Part shown: positions 27,329 to 35,470 of the stretch, piece after piece
Numbering within the stretch: position 1 is the stretch's first letter
Layout: every line of letters begins with the position of its first letter
Source of the DNA: an uncultured Opitutia bacterium
GTDB lineage: Bacteria; Verrucomicrobiota; Verrucomicrobiia; Opitutales; Opitutaceae
NCBI GenBank assembly: GCA_903840415.1
Contig: CAIMFY010000014.1
Span: 1 to 64,000, forward strand
Length of the DNA stretch: 64,000 bases
Direction of reading: 5' to 3'
Program-made: the position numbers and the translations under genes
Notes under the pieces: generated by a model
Database searches by the model: none
What the model was told of the DNA's origin: nothing
What the model saw: only the letters and a program-made list of their open reading frames with translations

Positions 27329-27356
27329 ATCATGCCACAGACCCGCGCGCTGGCAA
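27329..27356 (-). promoter_or_regulatory. Putative sigma-70-type promoter for mcsA-mcsB-clpC
   Basis: On the minus strand TTGCCA (27351-27356) and CATGAT (27329-27334) are separated by 16 bases, matching -35 and -10 consensus at 5/6 and 4/6 positions. Transcription would begin about 20 bp before the mcsA ATG. A palindromic CGCGCGC / GCGCGCG pair (27344-27350 and 27359-27365, 8-nt loop) straddles the -35 and could be an operator. I saw no CtsR heptad repeat and no CIRCE element. Confidence 0.4.
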
Positions 27357-27470
27357 GTGCGCGCGAACAGTGACTCACCACGCGCCGAGTCGTCACGGTG
27401 CGCCGTGCCAAGGGTGCAATCGTGACGCGCAGGCGAAACTTGAGCGAAACCTGCCCCGGCTCGCAGGGCA

Positions 27471-28337
27471 TCAAATCCGTGTGCCGTCGACCAGCACGAG
27501 CTTCCGAAACGACGCCAGCACGCGTTGCGTAATCGGACCCGGCTTGCCGGTGCCGATTTCGCGACCGTCGAGTTTGACCACCGGAATGACCTCGGCGCCC
27601 GTGCCGGTGAGGAAACATTCGTCGGCACACCAGACGTCGTAACGGGTCATATCGGACTCGCGGATCGGCACGCCGATGTCTTTCGCGATATCAAACATCG
27701 AACCGCGAGTGATGCCCTTAAGCGCACCCTGCGATGCGCCTGGAGTGATGATAGTGCCTTTGTGGACGATGAACACGTTGTCCGCCGTGCATTCGGCCAC
27801 GTAGCCCTGCTCGTTCAGCATGATGGCCTCGAGCGCGCCAAACTGCTTTGCCTCAATCTTTCCGAGGATATTGTTCAGGTAGTTCAGCGACTTGATGGTT
27901 GGCGGGAGCGCGGCCGGGCCGATCCGGCGGGTCGGCACGGTGACGATGGCGAGGCCGTTGTCGTAATGCTCCTTCGGGTAGAGCGAAATCTTGCTCGCGA
28001 TGCAGAACACCGTGGGCTTCGGGCAGAGCCAAGGCGCCAATCCGAGATCGCCGACTCCGCGCGTAACGACGAGGCGGATGTAGGCGTCGGTAAGATTATT
28101 TTGCCGACAGGTTTCGCAGACGGCTTCACTCAGTTCCGCACGGGACAACGGCAGCGTCAGCAGGATCGCCTTCGCGGAATACTCGAAGCGTTCGAGGTGT
28201 TCCTCGAGCCGAAAGACATTGCCCCCATAAAGCCGGATGCCCTCAAAGACACCGTCGCCATAGAGCAGGCCGTGATCGAACACGGACACTTTCGCATCGG
28301 CCTCGTCGACGAACTTTCCATCGAGATAGATCTTCAT
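27471..28337 (-). CDS. ilvE: Class IV aminotransferase, branched-chain amino acid type
   Basis: 288 residues, fold type IV PLP enzyme. The N-terminus MKIYLDGKFV, the loop FDHGLLYGDGVFEG (~21-34) and the PLP-lysine region IKSLNYLNNILGKIEAK (~148) are characteristic of this group, as is EAIMLNEQGYVAECTADNVF. It probably transfers amino groups to branched-chain 2-oxo acids (Ile, Leu, Val); D-amino-acid transaminase and ADC lyase are closely related alternatives not fully excluded by motif reading. It is separated from the prepilin-like gene by a ~130-bp divergent control region. Confidence 0.9.
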   Translation of the reverse strand: MKIYLDGKFVDEADAKVSVFDHGLLYGDGVFEGIRLYGGNVFRLEEHLERFEYSAKAILLTLPLSRAELSEAVCETCRQNNLTDAYIRLVVTRGVGDLGLAPWLCPKPTVFCIASKISLYPKEHYDNGLAIVTVPTRRIGPAALPPTIKSLNYLNNILGKIEAKQFGALEAIMLNEQGYVAECTADNVFIVHKGTIITPGASQGALKGITRGSMFDIAKDIGVPIRESDMTRYDVWCADECFLTGTGAEVIPVVKLDGREIGTGKPGPITQRVLASFRKLVLVDGTRI

Positions 28338-28469
28338 GGCATCAGATTAGCCGTGGGAAAAAAGTTTTGTCCAGCCCCGGTCGGTCAAAATCTGCTTGTG
28401 CTCTGATTTTTTCGGGGAAACTGTCGCGTGCCTTCGCGCCAGTTCGCTCCACTCCCCCCTCTCTCCACC

Positions 28470-29297
28470 ATGCGCCTGTCGAATCGCCGCTCTGCTCCGG
28501 GTTCTGTCCTCGATCACTCGAAAAGACACTCCGGTTTCACTCTCGTCGAACTGCTGACCGTCATCGCCATCATCGGCATTCTGGCGGCTATTTTTATCCC
28601 GACGATTGGCTCCGCGCTCGATAAGGCGAAGCGCGCCGTCGACGCAGCCAATCTCCGCGAGATCGTCAAGGCTGCCTCCATGTATGCGCAGGACAACGCC
28701 GACAAACTTCCCGACCCGACGACCGGCATCATCCCGACCACGACGCTCAACGCCACGCCCCGCACCCTGCTTTGGCCTGGCATCATCGCCCGGAACGGCA
28801 TTCTTACCGACCCGAAGGTTTATTTTTCAAAGCTCGATCCGTTTTTCACCGGCACTTATCCGAACGCGATCATGATTGCTGCGGGCGCGAGCACCGTGAC
28901 CAAGACCACTCTCGACCCAACATTTCCGAGCACGGGCGGCGCCCTCGCGTATGAATTTGTGGGTGGACTAAGAACGAGCAACCCTTCGACAACCCCAGTC
29001 GCTTACACGCGGGGACTTCAAACCACGGGTGCTTGGAGCGTCACCAGCGGAGTTTACCGGGATGTTGGCGGCTACGTCGGCTACCTCGGTGGGAACGTCG
29101 AATTCTATAGCAACACCGCTACCCCGTCACCGGTTTTTACCTCGAATAATTCGGGCACCAAAACCGGAAATATCCAGATGGCGATCCCGTTCAATGCGAC
29201 CACTCCCGCCAATTCGGCCAAGCTTTGGGGTGTCCCGCCCACTGGCACGACTACCCTTGGCAGCGCCACCGGCGTGACGGCGGCACGCGGGCCCTGA
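28470..29297 (+). CDS. Prepilin-type protein (type II secretion/type IV pilin-like)
   Basis: 275 residues from the ATG at 28470. A short basic leader ends in KRHSG, followed by the hydrophobic FTLVELLTVIAIIGILAAIFIP. Cleavage by prepilin peptidase between Gly22 and Phe23, with Glu27 as the +5 glutamate, follows the classical rule. The remainder is a long globular region rich in Thr, Pro and Gly, about 240 residues, larger than a typical major pseudopilin. Such proteins are unusually numerous in Verrucomicrobia. Function (pilus, secretion or surface protein) is unresolved. No secretion genes are adjacent. Confidence 0.85.
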   Translation: MRLSNRRSAPGSVLDHSKRHSGFTLVELLTVIAIIGILAAIFIPTIGSALDKAKRAVDAANLREIVKAASMYAQDNADKLPDPTTGIIPTTTLNATPRTLLWPGIIARNGILTDPKVYFSKLDPFFTGTYPNAIMIAAGASTVTKTTLDPTFPSTGGALAYEFVGGLRTSNPSTTPVAYTRGLQTTGAWSVTSGVYRDVGGYVGYLGGNVEFYSNTATPSPVFTSNNSGTKTGNIQMAIPFNATTPANSAKLWGVPPTGTTTLGSATGVTAARGP

Positions 29298-29319
29298 GTT
29301 TTTTCTCGCTCACCTTCGT

Positions 29320-29349
29320 AACCCGGCCGTTTGCGCGACCGGGTTTTTT
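29320..29349 (+). terminator. Rho-independent terminator after the prepilin-like gene
   Basis: AACCCGG (29320-29326) pairs perfectly with CCGGGTT (29339-29345), followed by TTTT. It begins 22 bp after the stop codon and ends about 50 bp before the pyrophosphatase start. Confidence 0.75.
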
Positions 29350-29401
29350 ATTTCCCGCTTCCACCGCTGCATTCTGCTCTTCAATCTCGCCAGCCCGACC
29401 C

Positions 29402-31147
29402 ATGACGCCTGACGCCACCAACGCCTCCCCTGCGCCGCATCCGACCTATGTCGTCGGCCACCGCAACCCTGACGCTGACGCCATTTGCTCCGCCATCGCC
29501 TACACCGCCTACAAGGAAGCGCGCGGTGAGCGCGGCTATGTCGCCGCCCGATGCGGCAATTCTAACGCTCGCATCGACACGATCCTCGCGCGTTTTCACC
29601 AGTCGCTTCCGCACTATCTCAGCGATGTCTCACCCCGGGTTCGCGATCTCATGGCGACTGACGTCATCTCGATTTCCGAAAATGCGACCTGCGCCGAAGC
29701 CCTCGAGTTGATCGATCGCCATCATGTGCGCGTCCTGCCCGTCACCTCGGCGCGGAAAGGCGTCGTCGGCGTCGTCTCGCTCACGGCGCTCGGAGGTGTG
29801 TTCATTCCGCGCGTCAGCGAACCCCGCGCTATGCGTCAGGTAAACACGTCCCTTTCGCACATTGCCCGCGCCCTTCACGGCCGGGCGCTGCACCTCGTCG
29901 GTGACAAAAAAATCGAAGAACTATTCGTCCGCCTTGGCACGATGGACATCCGTTCCTTCTGGAGCATTTCGATCAAAGAGAACATTCCCGCCGACCGCTC
30001 GATCATCATCGTCGGCGACCGCCGCGACATCCAACACCGCGCCATCGAACTCGGCATCCGCGCTCTCGTCATCACCAGCAGCCTCGATCCCGACGCCGAG
30101 ACCATCGCTCTCGCGAAGAAGAAAGGCGTCAGCCTCATCATCAGTCCCTACGATTCCGCCACCACCGCGTTGGTTGTCCGCACCGCCTCGACGCTCGACC
30201 GCGTGATCGAGCGCGACTTCACGGCCATCGGTGCCGACGTTCGGGTCGCCGACATCCGAAAAAAATTCTCCTCGGCCGCCGCACACGCGTTTCCCGTCAC
30301 CGCCGAGGACGGCGCTCTCCTCGGTATCCTCACCAAGACCGACATACTCAAACCCGTCCAAACCCGCCTCGTCCTCGTCGATCACAACGAACTCTCCCAA
30401 GCCGTCCCCGGCGCCGACGAGGTCGCCATTGCCGAAATCATCGATCACCACCGCCTCGGCGCGCTGAACACCGCGCAACCGATCCTCTTTATCAACGAGC
30501 CCGTCGGCTCTACTTGCACCATCGTCGCCGATCTGTTTCGTCGGGAAAATCTCCAACCGTCGCCGGCGATTGCTGGCATCATGATGGCCGGCCTCATCTC
30601 CGACACGCTCCACCTCAACGGTCCCACCACCACGCGGAAGGATGCCATCATCCTCGCCTGGCTCGCCGAAATCGCCGGCGTCAATTCGCAAAATCTCGCT
30701 GACGAGATCTTCAACTCCGGCTCTGTCATCCTCGCCAATCCCCCGGAAAAAATCGTCCGCTCCGACCACAAGGTTTATGAGGAGGACGGCGTGCGCTTCG
30801 CGGTGTCGCAGGTTGAGGAACTCGGCTTCGGCAATTTCTGGCAGCACGCCAAGCCAATCGCAGAGGCGCTCGCCGCGCTGCGCGAAGAGGAGCGCCTCGC
30901 GTTTGCTGCGCTGCTCGTCACCGATATCAACACGCAAAACTCGCTTCTCCTCGTGAAAGGCGATCCCGGCCTCATCCAACGCATTGGCTACGCTCACATT
31001 GAGCAGGACGAAATTTTCGATTTGCCCGGCATCGTCAGCCGCAAAAAGCAGCTCATCCCCTACTTCACGAGTCTGCTCAAGGAAATGTCCGCCGACGGCG
31101 TGTTGCCGACTACCCGCAGCGCCGCACCGTTTAAGAAAAAACGGTAG
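29402..31147 (+). CDS. Family II (Mn-dependent) inorganic pyrophosphatase with inserted CBS-DRTGG-CBS regulatory module
   Basis: 581 residues from the ATG at 29402 (earlier in-frame codons lie in the terminator and pilin gene). The DHH-phosphoesterase N-terminal motif VVGHRNPDADAICSA is at ~18-32. The catalytic core is then interrupted by CBS-like sequence (~75-125), a DRTGG-like region (~180-300) and a second CBS part, before VDHNE (~323) and the DHHR motif (~347). A DHHA2 domain closes the protein. Family II PPases hydrolyse pyrophosphate; in CBS-containing forms adenine nucleotides regulate activity and the DRTGG domain binds diadenosine polyphosphates. The order fits that known subclass. 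Confidence 0.93.
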   Translation: MTPDATNASPAPHPTYVVGHRNPDADAICSAIAYTAYKEARGERGYVAARCGNSNARIDTILARFHQSLPHYLSDVSPRVRDLMATDVISISENATCAEALELIDRHHVRVLPVTSARKGVVGVVSLTALGGVFIPRVSEPRAMRQVNTSLSHIARALHGRALHLVGDKKIEELFVRLGTMDIRSFWSISIKENIPADRSIIIVGDRRDIQHRAIELGIRALVITSSLDPDAETIALAKKKGVSLIISPYDSATTALVVRTASTLDRVIERDFTAIGADVRVADIRKKFSSAAAHAFPVTAEDGALLGILTKTDILKPVQTRLVLVDHNELSQAVPGADEVAIAEIIDHHRLGALNTAQPILFINEPVGSTCTIVADLFRRENLQPSPAIAGIMMAGLISDTLHLNGPTTTRKDAIILAWLAEIAGVNSQNLADEIFNSGSVILANPPEKIVRSDHKVYEEDGVRFAVSQVEELGFGNFWQHAKPIAEALAALREEERLAFAALLVTDINTQNSLLLVKGDPGLIQRIGYAHIEQDEIFDLPGIVSRKKQLIPYFTSLLKEMSADGVLPTTRSAAPFKKKR

Positions 31148-31187
31148 AGCGAGTCTTTCTTGCACGCCGCCATTTCGGAGAGTTTGC

Positions 31188-31562
31188 TCAATGCCACGGG
31201 AACACCGTGAATGCGATCGCTGCGGCTGCGAAGGTCCACATTGCACCAACGAGGCACAGCGCAGGTGTCATTGAGCCGCTGCGGCTCCGCCAAAGATGCG
31301 GCGCCAACCGAAACTGGATCGTCACAATAATCGCGCAGCCTGTCAGCAGCGTAGCGCCTCCGTATCGGGGTAGGACCACAAACACCAAGAAGACACTGAC
31401 CAGATAGAACAACGCCTGGCCGGTTGGAGCTTTCAATAAGTTGATTGCTTTCACGGTATGAACTGCCTGTTGGCTGGTTGGCACGGTAGCTCTGTCACGC
31501 CGAACCAACCAGCCGAAATGGTGTGCATTTCTTGCCGAGGCCCAAGTAACAGGATCTATCAC
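31188..31562 (-). CDS. Small membrane protein of unknown function
   Basis: Up to 124 residues with three hydrophobic segments in the C-terminal two-thirds: ~51-66, ~68-85 and ~100-120. They contain FYLVSVFLVFVVLP and ALCLVGAMWTFAAAAIAFTV. The hydrophobic part is convincing; the first ~36 residues are not, and a GTG at 31454 giving about 88 residues is a good alternative start. It follows lpdA on the same strand after 22 bp. No recognised family. Confidence 0.5.
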   Translation of the reverse strand: MIDPVTWASARNAHHFGWLVRRDRATVPTSQQAVHTVKAINLLKAPTGQALFYLVSVFLVFVVLPRYGGATLLTGCAIIVTIQFRLAPHLWRSRSGSMTPALCLVGAMWTFAAAAIAFTVFPWH

Positions 31563-31584
31563 CCACTCCGACCGACGGTTCTGC

Positions 31585-32991
31585 TCAAATGTGAATCGCC
31601 TCGCCGCACGTCGCGGCCGCTGCCTCCATCAGTGCCTCGCTGAGCGTCGGATGCGCATGGATAGAGTGATGCACGTCATCGACGGAAAGCTCCGAGTTCA
31701 TCGCCAGCACGTATTCCGCGATGAGTTCCGGCGCCTCGTTGCCGAGGATGTGCACGCCGTATATTTCCCCGGTCTTCGCATCGCTCACGACTTTTACGAA
31801 ACCCTCGGTGTCGCCTGCAGCCACCGCCTTGCCTGACGCCGAAAACGGAAACTTGCCCACCTTGTAGTCGAGTTTTTTTTCTTTCGCCGCCTTTTCCGTA
31901 AGCCCCGTGCTCGCAATCTGCGGCTGGCAATAAGTGCAGCCGGGGAAATTCTTCACGCGCCCCGCGTGGGGATGGCCGAACATCGCGGCGACCGCGTTGA
32001 CAGCCTCGAACGTCGCCACGTGTGCGAGCCACGGCGGCCCGATGATGTCCCCCGCGGCGTAGATTCCCTTCACGCTACACTCAAAATTATCGTCCACCTT
32101 CACGTAGCCGCGCTCGAGTTCGAGCTTTACCTTTGTAGATAGTGCGCCGTCAAGATTTGGCGAAACCCCGATCGCGACCAGCAGCGTCTCCGCCTCGATC
32201 TCGGTCGGAGCGGTCTCGCCGTTCTTGACGAGGCTGAGATGCACCGCCTCCACATCGACGCACACTTTCTCCACCTTCGTGTTTACGTGGACGGAGATGC
32301 CCTGTTTCTCAAACGATCGTTGCAGCGCCTTCGCCACGTCCTCGTCCTCGACCGGCACCACCTGCGGCAACATTTCAATCAACGTTACCTTCGACCCAAA
32401 CGCGTTGAAGAAATACGCAAATTCCACCCCGATCGCGCCCGCCCCGAGGATGGCGATCGATTTGGGCGGGTTCGCCCGCGGCTCCAGTGCCTCGCGCGAG
32501 GTCATCACTCGCACCCCGTCCACTGGCACATCGGGCAGCCGGCGCGGTTTGCAACCGGTGGCGAGGAGCACGTTCTTCGTTTTGAAGAATTTCCCTTTAT
32601 GCTCGCCGTCGGTGATCTCGACCATGCCGGGGACGGTCACTTGGGCGCGGCCGACGAAGTAATCGACCTTGTTCTTGCGCAGCAAAAACTCCACGCCTTT
32701 CGCCATCTGTCCGGCGACATTCCGCGAACGGCTCATCACTTTGGCAAAGTCGAAACTCACGCCCGTGGCGCCGATGCCAAACGTCTCCGCCTTCTTCAGC
32801 GAGCGGTAAAACTCCGCACTCTTCAGCAGCGCCTTCGTCGGGATGCAACCCCAGTTGAGGCACGTGCCGCCCGCGCGCTCCAGTTCGATGCACGCGACCT
32901 TCTTACCGAGCTGCCCGGCGCGAATCGCGCCCGCGTAGCCCGCCGGTCCGCCCCCGATGACGATGAGATCGTAGTCTGTGTTGTCTGCCAT
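31585..32991 (-). CDS. lpdA: Dihydrolipoyl dehydrogenase (E3)
   Basis: 468 residues from the ATG at 32991 (MADNTDYDLIVIGGG). FAD-binding GGGPAGYAGAIRAGQLG at ~13-30, the redox-active disulfide motif GGTCLNWGCIPTK at ~40-52, NAD-binding GAGAIGVEFAYFFNAFG near 180, and the C-terminal dimer-interface HAHPTLSEALMEAA with the catalytic His. It reoxidises dihydrolipoamide in pyruvate and 2-oxoglutarate dehydrogenase and in glycine cleavage. It is not next to E1/E2 genes, so it probably serves several complexes. Confidence 0.96.
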   Translation of the reverse strand: MADNTDYDLIVIGGGPAGYAGAIRAGQLGKKVACIELERAGGTCLNWGCIPTKALLKSAEFYRSLKKAETFGIGATGVSFDFAKVMSRSRNVAGQMAKGVEFLLRKNKVDYFVGRAQVTVPGMVEITDGEHKGKFFKTKNVLLATGCKPRRLPDVPVDGVRVMTSREALEPRANPPKSIAILGAGAIGVEFAYFFNAFGSKVTLIEMLPQVVPVEDEDVAKALQRSFEKQGISVHVNTKVEKVCVDVEAVHLSLVKNGETAPTEIEAETLLVAIGVSPNLDGALSTKVKLELERGYVKVDDNFECSVKGIYAAGDIIGPPWLAHVATFEAVNAVAAMFGHPHAGRVKNFPGCTYCQPQIASTGLTEKAAKEKKLDYKVGKFPFSASGKAVAAGDTEGFVKVVSDAKTGEIYGVHILGNEAPELIAEYVLAMNSELSVDDVHHSIHAHPTLSEALMEAAAATCGEAIHI

Positions 32992-33032
32992 GCTTTCACC
33001 GTCGCACGGCACCAAAACCCGTCAAACGGAAA

Positions 33033-33452
33033 CTAAATGTCGATCACGTCGTCCGGCTTTTTCTTCGCCGGTGGCACGGCCGGTCTCGTCGAACTCTTCA
33101 CAAACGCGTTCACGAAAAGATTCGTGAGGCTCACTACCAGCGCGCCCCACACGGCCGGCCAAAACCCCGCCACGTGAAATCCATCCACGAGCCGCCCGAC
33201 AAACAGAAACAACAAGGCATTGATTACCAACACGCCGAACCCCAGTGTCAGCACGATGAACGGAAGTGTGAACAACACCAGCAGCGGCTTCAGGATCGCG
33301 TTGAAAAAACTCAGCAGGAGCACGACCGCGACCAACGTGCTGCCATCGCGACACTCAATCCCGGGCACCAGCTTGGTCGCGAGCACCACGCCCAGCGCAA
33401 GGATGGCCCAGCGGACCAGCAGTTGAAAAAACGATGAATTCACCGGTGCCAC
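33033..33452 (-). CDS. Four-helix membrane protein of the phage-holin-IV-like family
   Basis: 139 residues with four hydrophobic segments (~10-30, ~38-62, ~66-88, ~95-115) and a Lys/Asp-rich tail. A GTG start at 33452 is preferred: it has GGAG five bases upstream and avoids overlap with the divergent glycosyltransferase at 33478; an ATG at 33494 would overlap. The pattern, including LKPLLVLFTLPFIVLTLG and INALLF, matches the widespread DUF360/holin-superfamily-IV membrane proteins, whose function in non-phage genomes is unknown. It is not evidence of a prophage here. Confidence 0.8.
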   Translation of the reverse strand: MAPVNSSFFQLLVRWAILALGVVLATKLVPGIECRDGSTLVAVVLLLSFFNAILKPLLVLFTLPFIVLTLGFGVLVINALLFLFVGRLVDGFHVAGFWPAVWGALVVSLTNLFVNAFVKSSTRPAVPPAKKKPDDVIDI

Positions 33453-33477
33453 TGTTTCTCCGCCTCCGTCGCGGGCA

Positions 33478-34584
33478 ATGAAAATCCTCGTCATCCAGGA
33501 CTATCTGCGCAGCGGTGGGACGGAGCGGCAATCGGTCTTGCTCGCGAATGCGTTCGCGGCCGCCGGACACGCGACGACGTTGCTGACTTTTCGGCCCGGC
33601 GGCCCGCTCGCGCCCGCCGTTGCCGCCGCCGTGCAGCGACTCATCCTCCAACCCATCGATCTCAGCCTCGACTGGTTTGCGCCGGGACTTTACCGCGCCA
33701 TCGAGCGCAATCCACCTGACATCGTCCTGTGCATGGGCCGAATGGCCAACTGCTGGGCACACGCCATCCACAACGTCCTCGTCGATCGCCAGCCGCACTC
33801 GGCGGTCGTTTGCACAATGCGCACCGGCAAGAAGCTTCCGTGGCTATTCCGCCGTTCGCTCCGCGTCGCGCGCCATATCGTCGCCAACAGCCACGACGCC
33901 CGCGCCACACTCAGATCCCAGCATCACCTCGTCGCTGAAAAGATCTCCGTCATTCACAATTCCCTCGTCTTTCCGGCGGAGTCCGCGCTCTGGCGCAACG
34001 GTCCGCTCCGCGCACAACATGGTGCCACGCCCGCCACGCATGTCATGCTCAATGTCGCCATGTTCCGCCGAGAAAAAGGCCAGCGTGAACTGATCGAGAT
34101 TGTGAGTGGTCTGCCTGATTCGCTCGACTGGCAGCTCTGGCTCGCAGGCGATGGCCCGGAGCGCGCCACCTGTGAGAAACTCGTCGTCGAAAAGCGACTC
34201 GGTGCCCGCGTGAAGTTTCTCGGCCTCATCCGCGACCCGACGCCACTCTACTGCGCCGCCGATCTCGCTGTGCATGCTTCGTGGAGCGAGGCGTTGTCGA
34301 ACTTCTTGATCGAAGCCCAAGCGCACGGCCTCCTCGCGGTCGCCTACGAGGCGCAGGGCATCCGCGAGTGCTTCCTTCCTGGTCGCACCGGCTGGGCCAT
34401 CGCGCGCGACGACCGCACCGCGTTTCGCGATACGCTCACTCGGCGGATGAGCGAGCCCGCCATCGCGCACGCCGAGCGTTCCGCCGACGCCCGCGCCTAT
34501 GCGCGCCAGAACTTCGACACCGCGAGACAGGTTGCAGCCTACCTCGAATTGTTTCAGACACTCCTCGCGACTCCCGCCCCATGA
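33478..34584 (+). CDS. Glycosyltransferase, GT4 (GT-B) family
   Basis: 368 residues with a two-domain GT-B architecture: the N-terminal MKILVIQDYLRSGGTERQ with the glycine-rich acceptor-side loop, and a C-terminal donor domain with LWLAGDGPER (~222), VKFLGLIRDP (~242) and the EALSNFLIEAQAHGL stretch (~263-277) that holds the E-x7-E-type nucleotide-sugar motif. It probably transfers a hexose in cell-surface or lipid glycan synthesis. The stop overlaps the DeoR-type gene start (ATGA). Donor and acceptor are unknown. Confidence 0.92.
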   Translation: MKILVIQDYLRSGGTERQSVLLANAFAAAGHATTLLTFRPGGPLAPAVAAAVQRLILQPIDLSLDWFAPGLYRAIERNPPDIVLCMGRMANCWAHAIHNVLVDRQPHSAVVCTMRTGKKLPWLFRRSLRVARHIVANSHDARATLRSQHHLVAEKISVIHNSLVFPAESALWRNGPLRAQHGATPATHVMLNVAMFRREKGQRELIEIVSGLPDSLDWQLWLAGDGPERATCEKLVVEKRLGARVKFLGLIRDPTPLYCAADLAVHASWSEALSNFLIEAQAHGLLAVAYEAQGIRECFLPGRTGWAIARDDRTAFRDTLTRRMSEPAIAHAERSADARAYARQNFDTARQVAAYLELFQTLLATPAP

Positions 34585-35360
34585 CGAACAAGCAGCGCAC
34601 CGACCTCATCGAGCAATTTATTCGCGAACACAAATACGCCGACTTGCGCACCCTCGCGACTCGATTCAGCGGCTCGCTCTCCACCGTCCGCCGCGCCCTC
34701 GATCAACTCGAAGCGCGCAACATCGTCCGTCGCCACCACGGCGGCGCCTCGCTGATCGAAACCGACGCGCTCACACAGGAATACGATTTCATCGCCCGCA
34801 ACCAGCGGCACCCCGACGAGAAGTTTGCCATCGCGAGCCTCATCGCCGAGCAGGTGCAGCCTGGCATGACAGTGATTCTCGACGGTGGCAGCACCACCTA
34901 CACCATCGCCCGCTTGCTCGCTGACAAACGTCTCCAAGTCATCACCAACTCGCTGCCCATCGCGTCGCTCTTTAGCGAAATCGGCAGCGTCGAGACAATC
35001 GTGACCGGCGGCGCCATCTACTCCCGCCTCGGTGTGCTCATCGGCCCGCTCTGCGAACAATCCTTCGAGCAAACACACGCCGACATCGCGATTCTCGGCG
35101 GCGCCGGCATCACCGAAAGCGGTATCTGGAACCAAAACGCCCTCATCGTCGCCGCCCAGCGCAAAATGATCGCCGCCGCTACCCGCACGATTTTCGCGCT
35201 CGATAATTCCAAGTTCGGCCGCAAAGCCCTCAGCCTCACCGCACCGTTCGAATCTCATTTCACGATCGTCACCGACACGCGCCCGGCGCCCGCCGTCACC
35301 CGCGCCATTAACGCGGCTGGCGCCAAGCTCACGCTCGCCGCGAAAAAAGCTGCCCGGTAG
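34581..35360 (+). CDS. DeoR/GlpR-family transcriptional regulator
   Basis: 259 residues from the ATG at 34581, overlapping the glycosyltransferase stop by 4 bp. N-terminal DeoR helix-turn-helix (~6-57, RTDLIEQFIREHKYADLRTL, STVRRALDQLEARNIVRRHHGGA). The C-terminal sugar-phosphate-sensing domain includes ILDGGSTTYTIARLL (~99-113), VITNSLPIASLF and a GGAIY block. DeoR regulators usually bind sugar phosphates and repress carbohydrate operons. Coupling to a glycosyltransferase instead of a kinase or transporter is atypical. Its target is not apparent. Confidence 0.93.
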   Translation: MTNKQRTDLIEQFIREHKYADLRTLATRFSGSLSTVRRALDQLEARNIVRRHHGGASLIETDALTQEYDFIARNQRHPDEKFAIASLIAEQVQPGMTVILDGGSTTYTIARLLADKRLQVITNSLPIASLFSEIGSVETIVTGGAIYSRLGVLIGPLCEQSFEQTHADIAILGGAGITESGIWNQNALIVAAQRKMIAAATRTIFALDNSKFGRKALSLTAPFESHFTIVTDTRPAPAVTRAINAAGAKLTLAAKKAAR

Positions 35361-35470
35361 TGCGCCACTCGTCGGCCGGGCCGCGCCTGCCTCCAACTTT
35401 GCCTGCGGCGACCGCGCCGTCGCACGCTCCCAGTTGCGCTCACCGAATCTCTGTCCATTCGTGTCACCCC

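Noticed and set aside
27303-27470. Heat-shock CIRCE or CtsR operator upstream of mcsA
   Set aside because: No TTAGCACTC-type inverted repeat or CtsR heptads are present in the 168-bp region.
29921-31249. 442-codon minus-strand frame opposite the pyrophosphatase
   Set aside because: Low-complexity Gly/Asp/Val shadow of a well-supported gene.
33033-33452. Prophage indication from the holin-like protein
   Set aside because: The family is common in non-phage chromosomes and no other phage genes are nearby.
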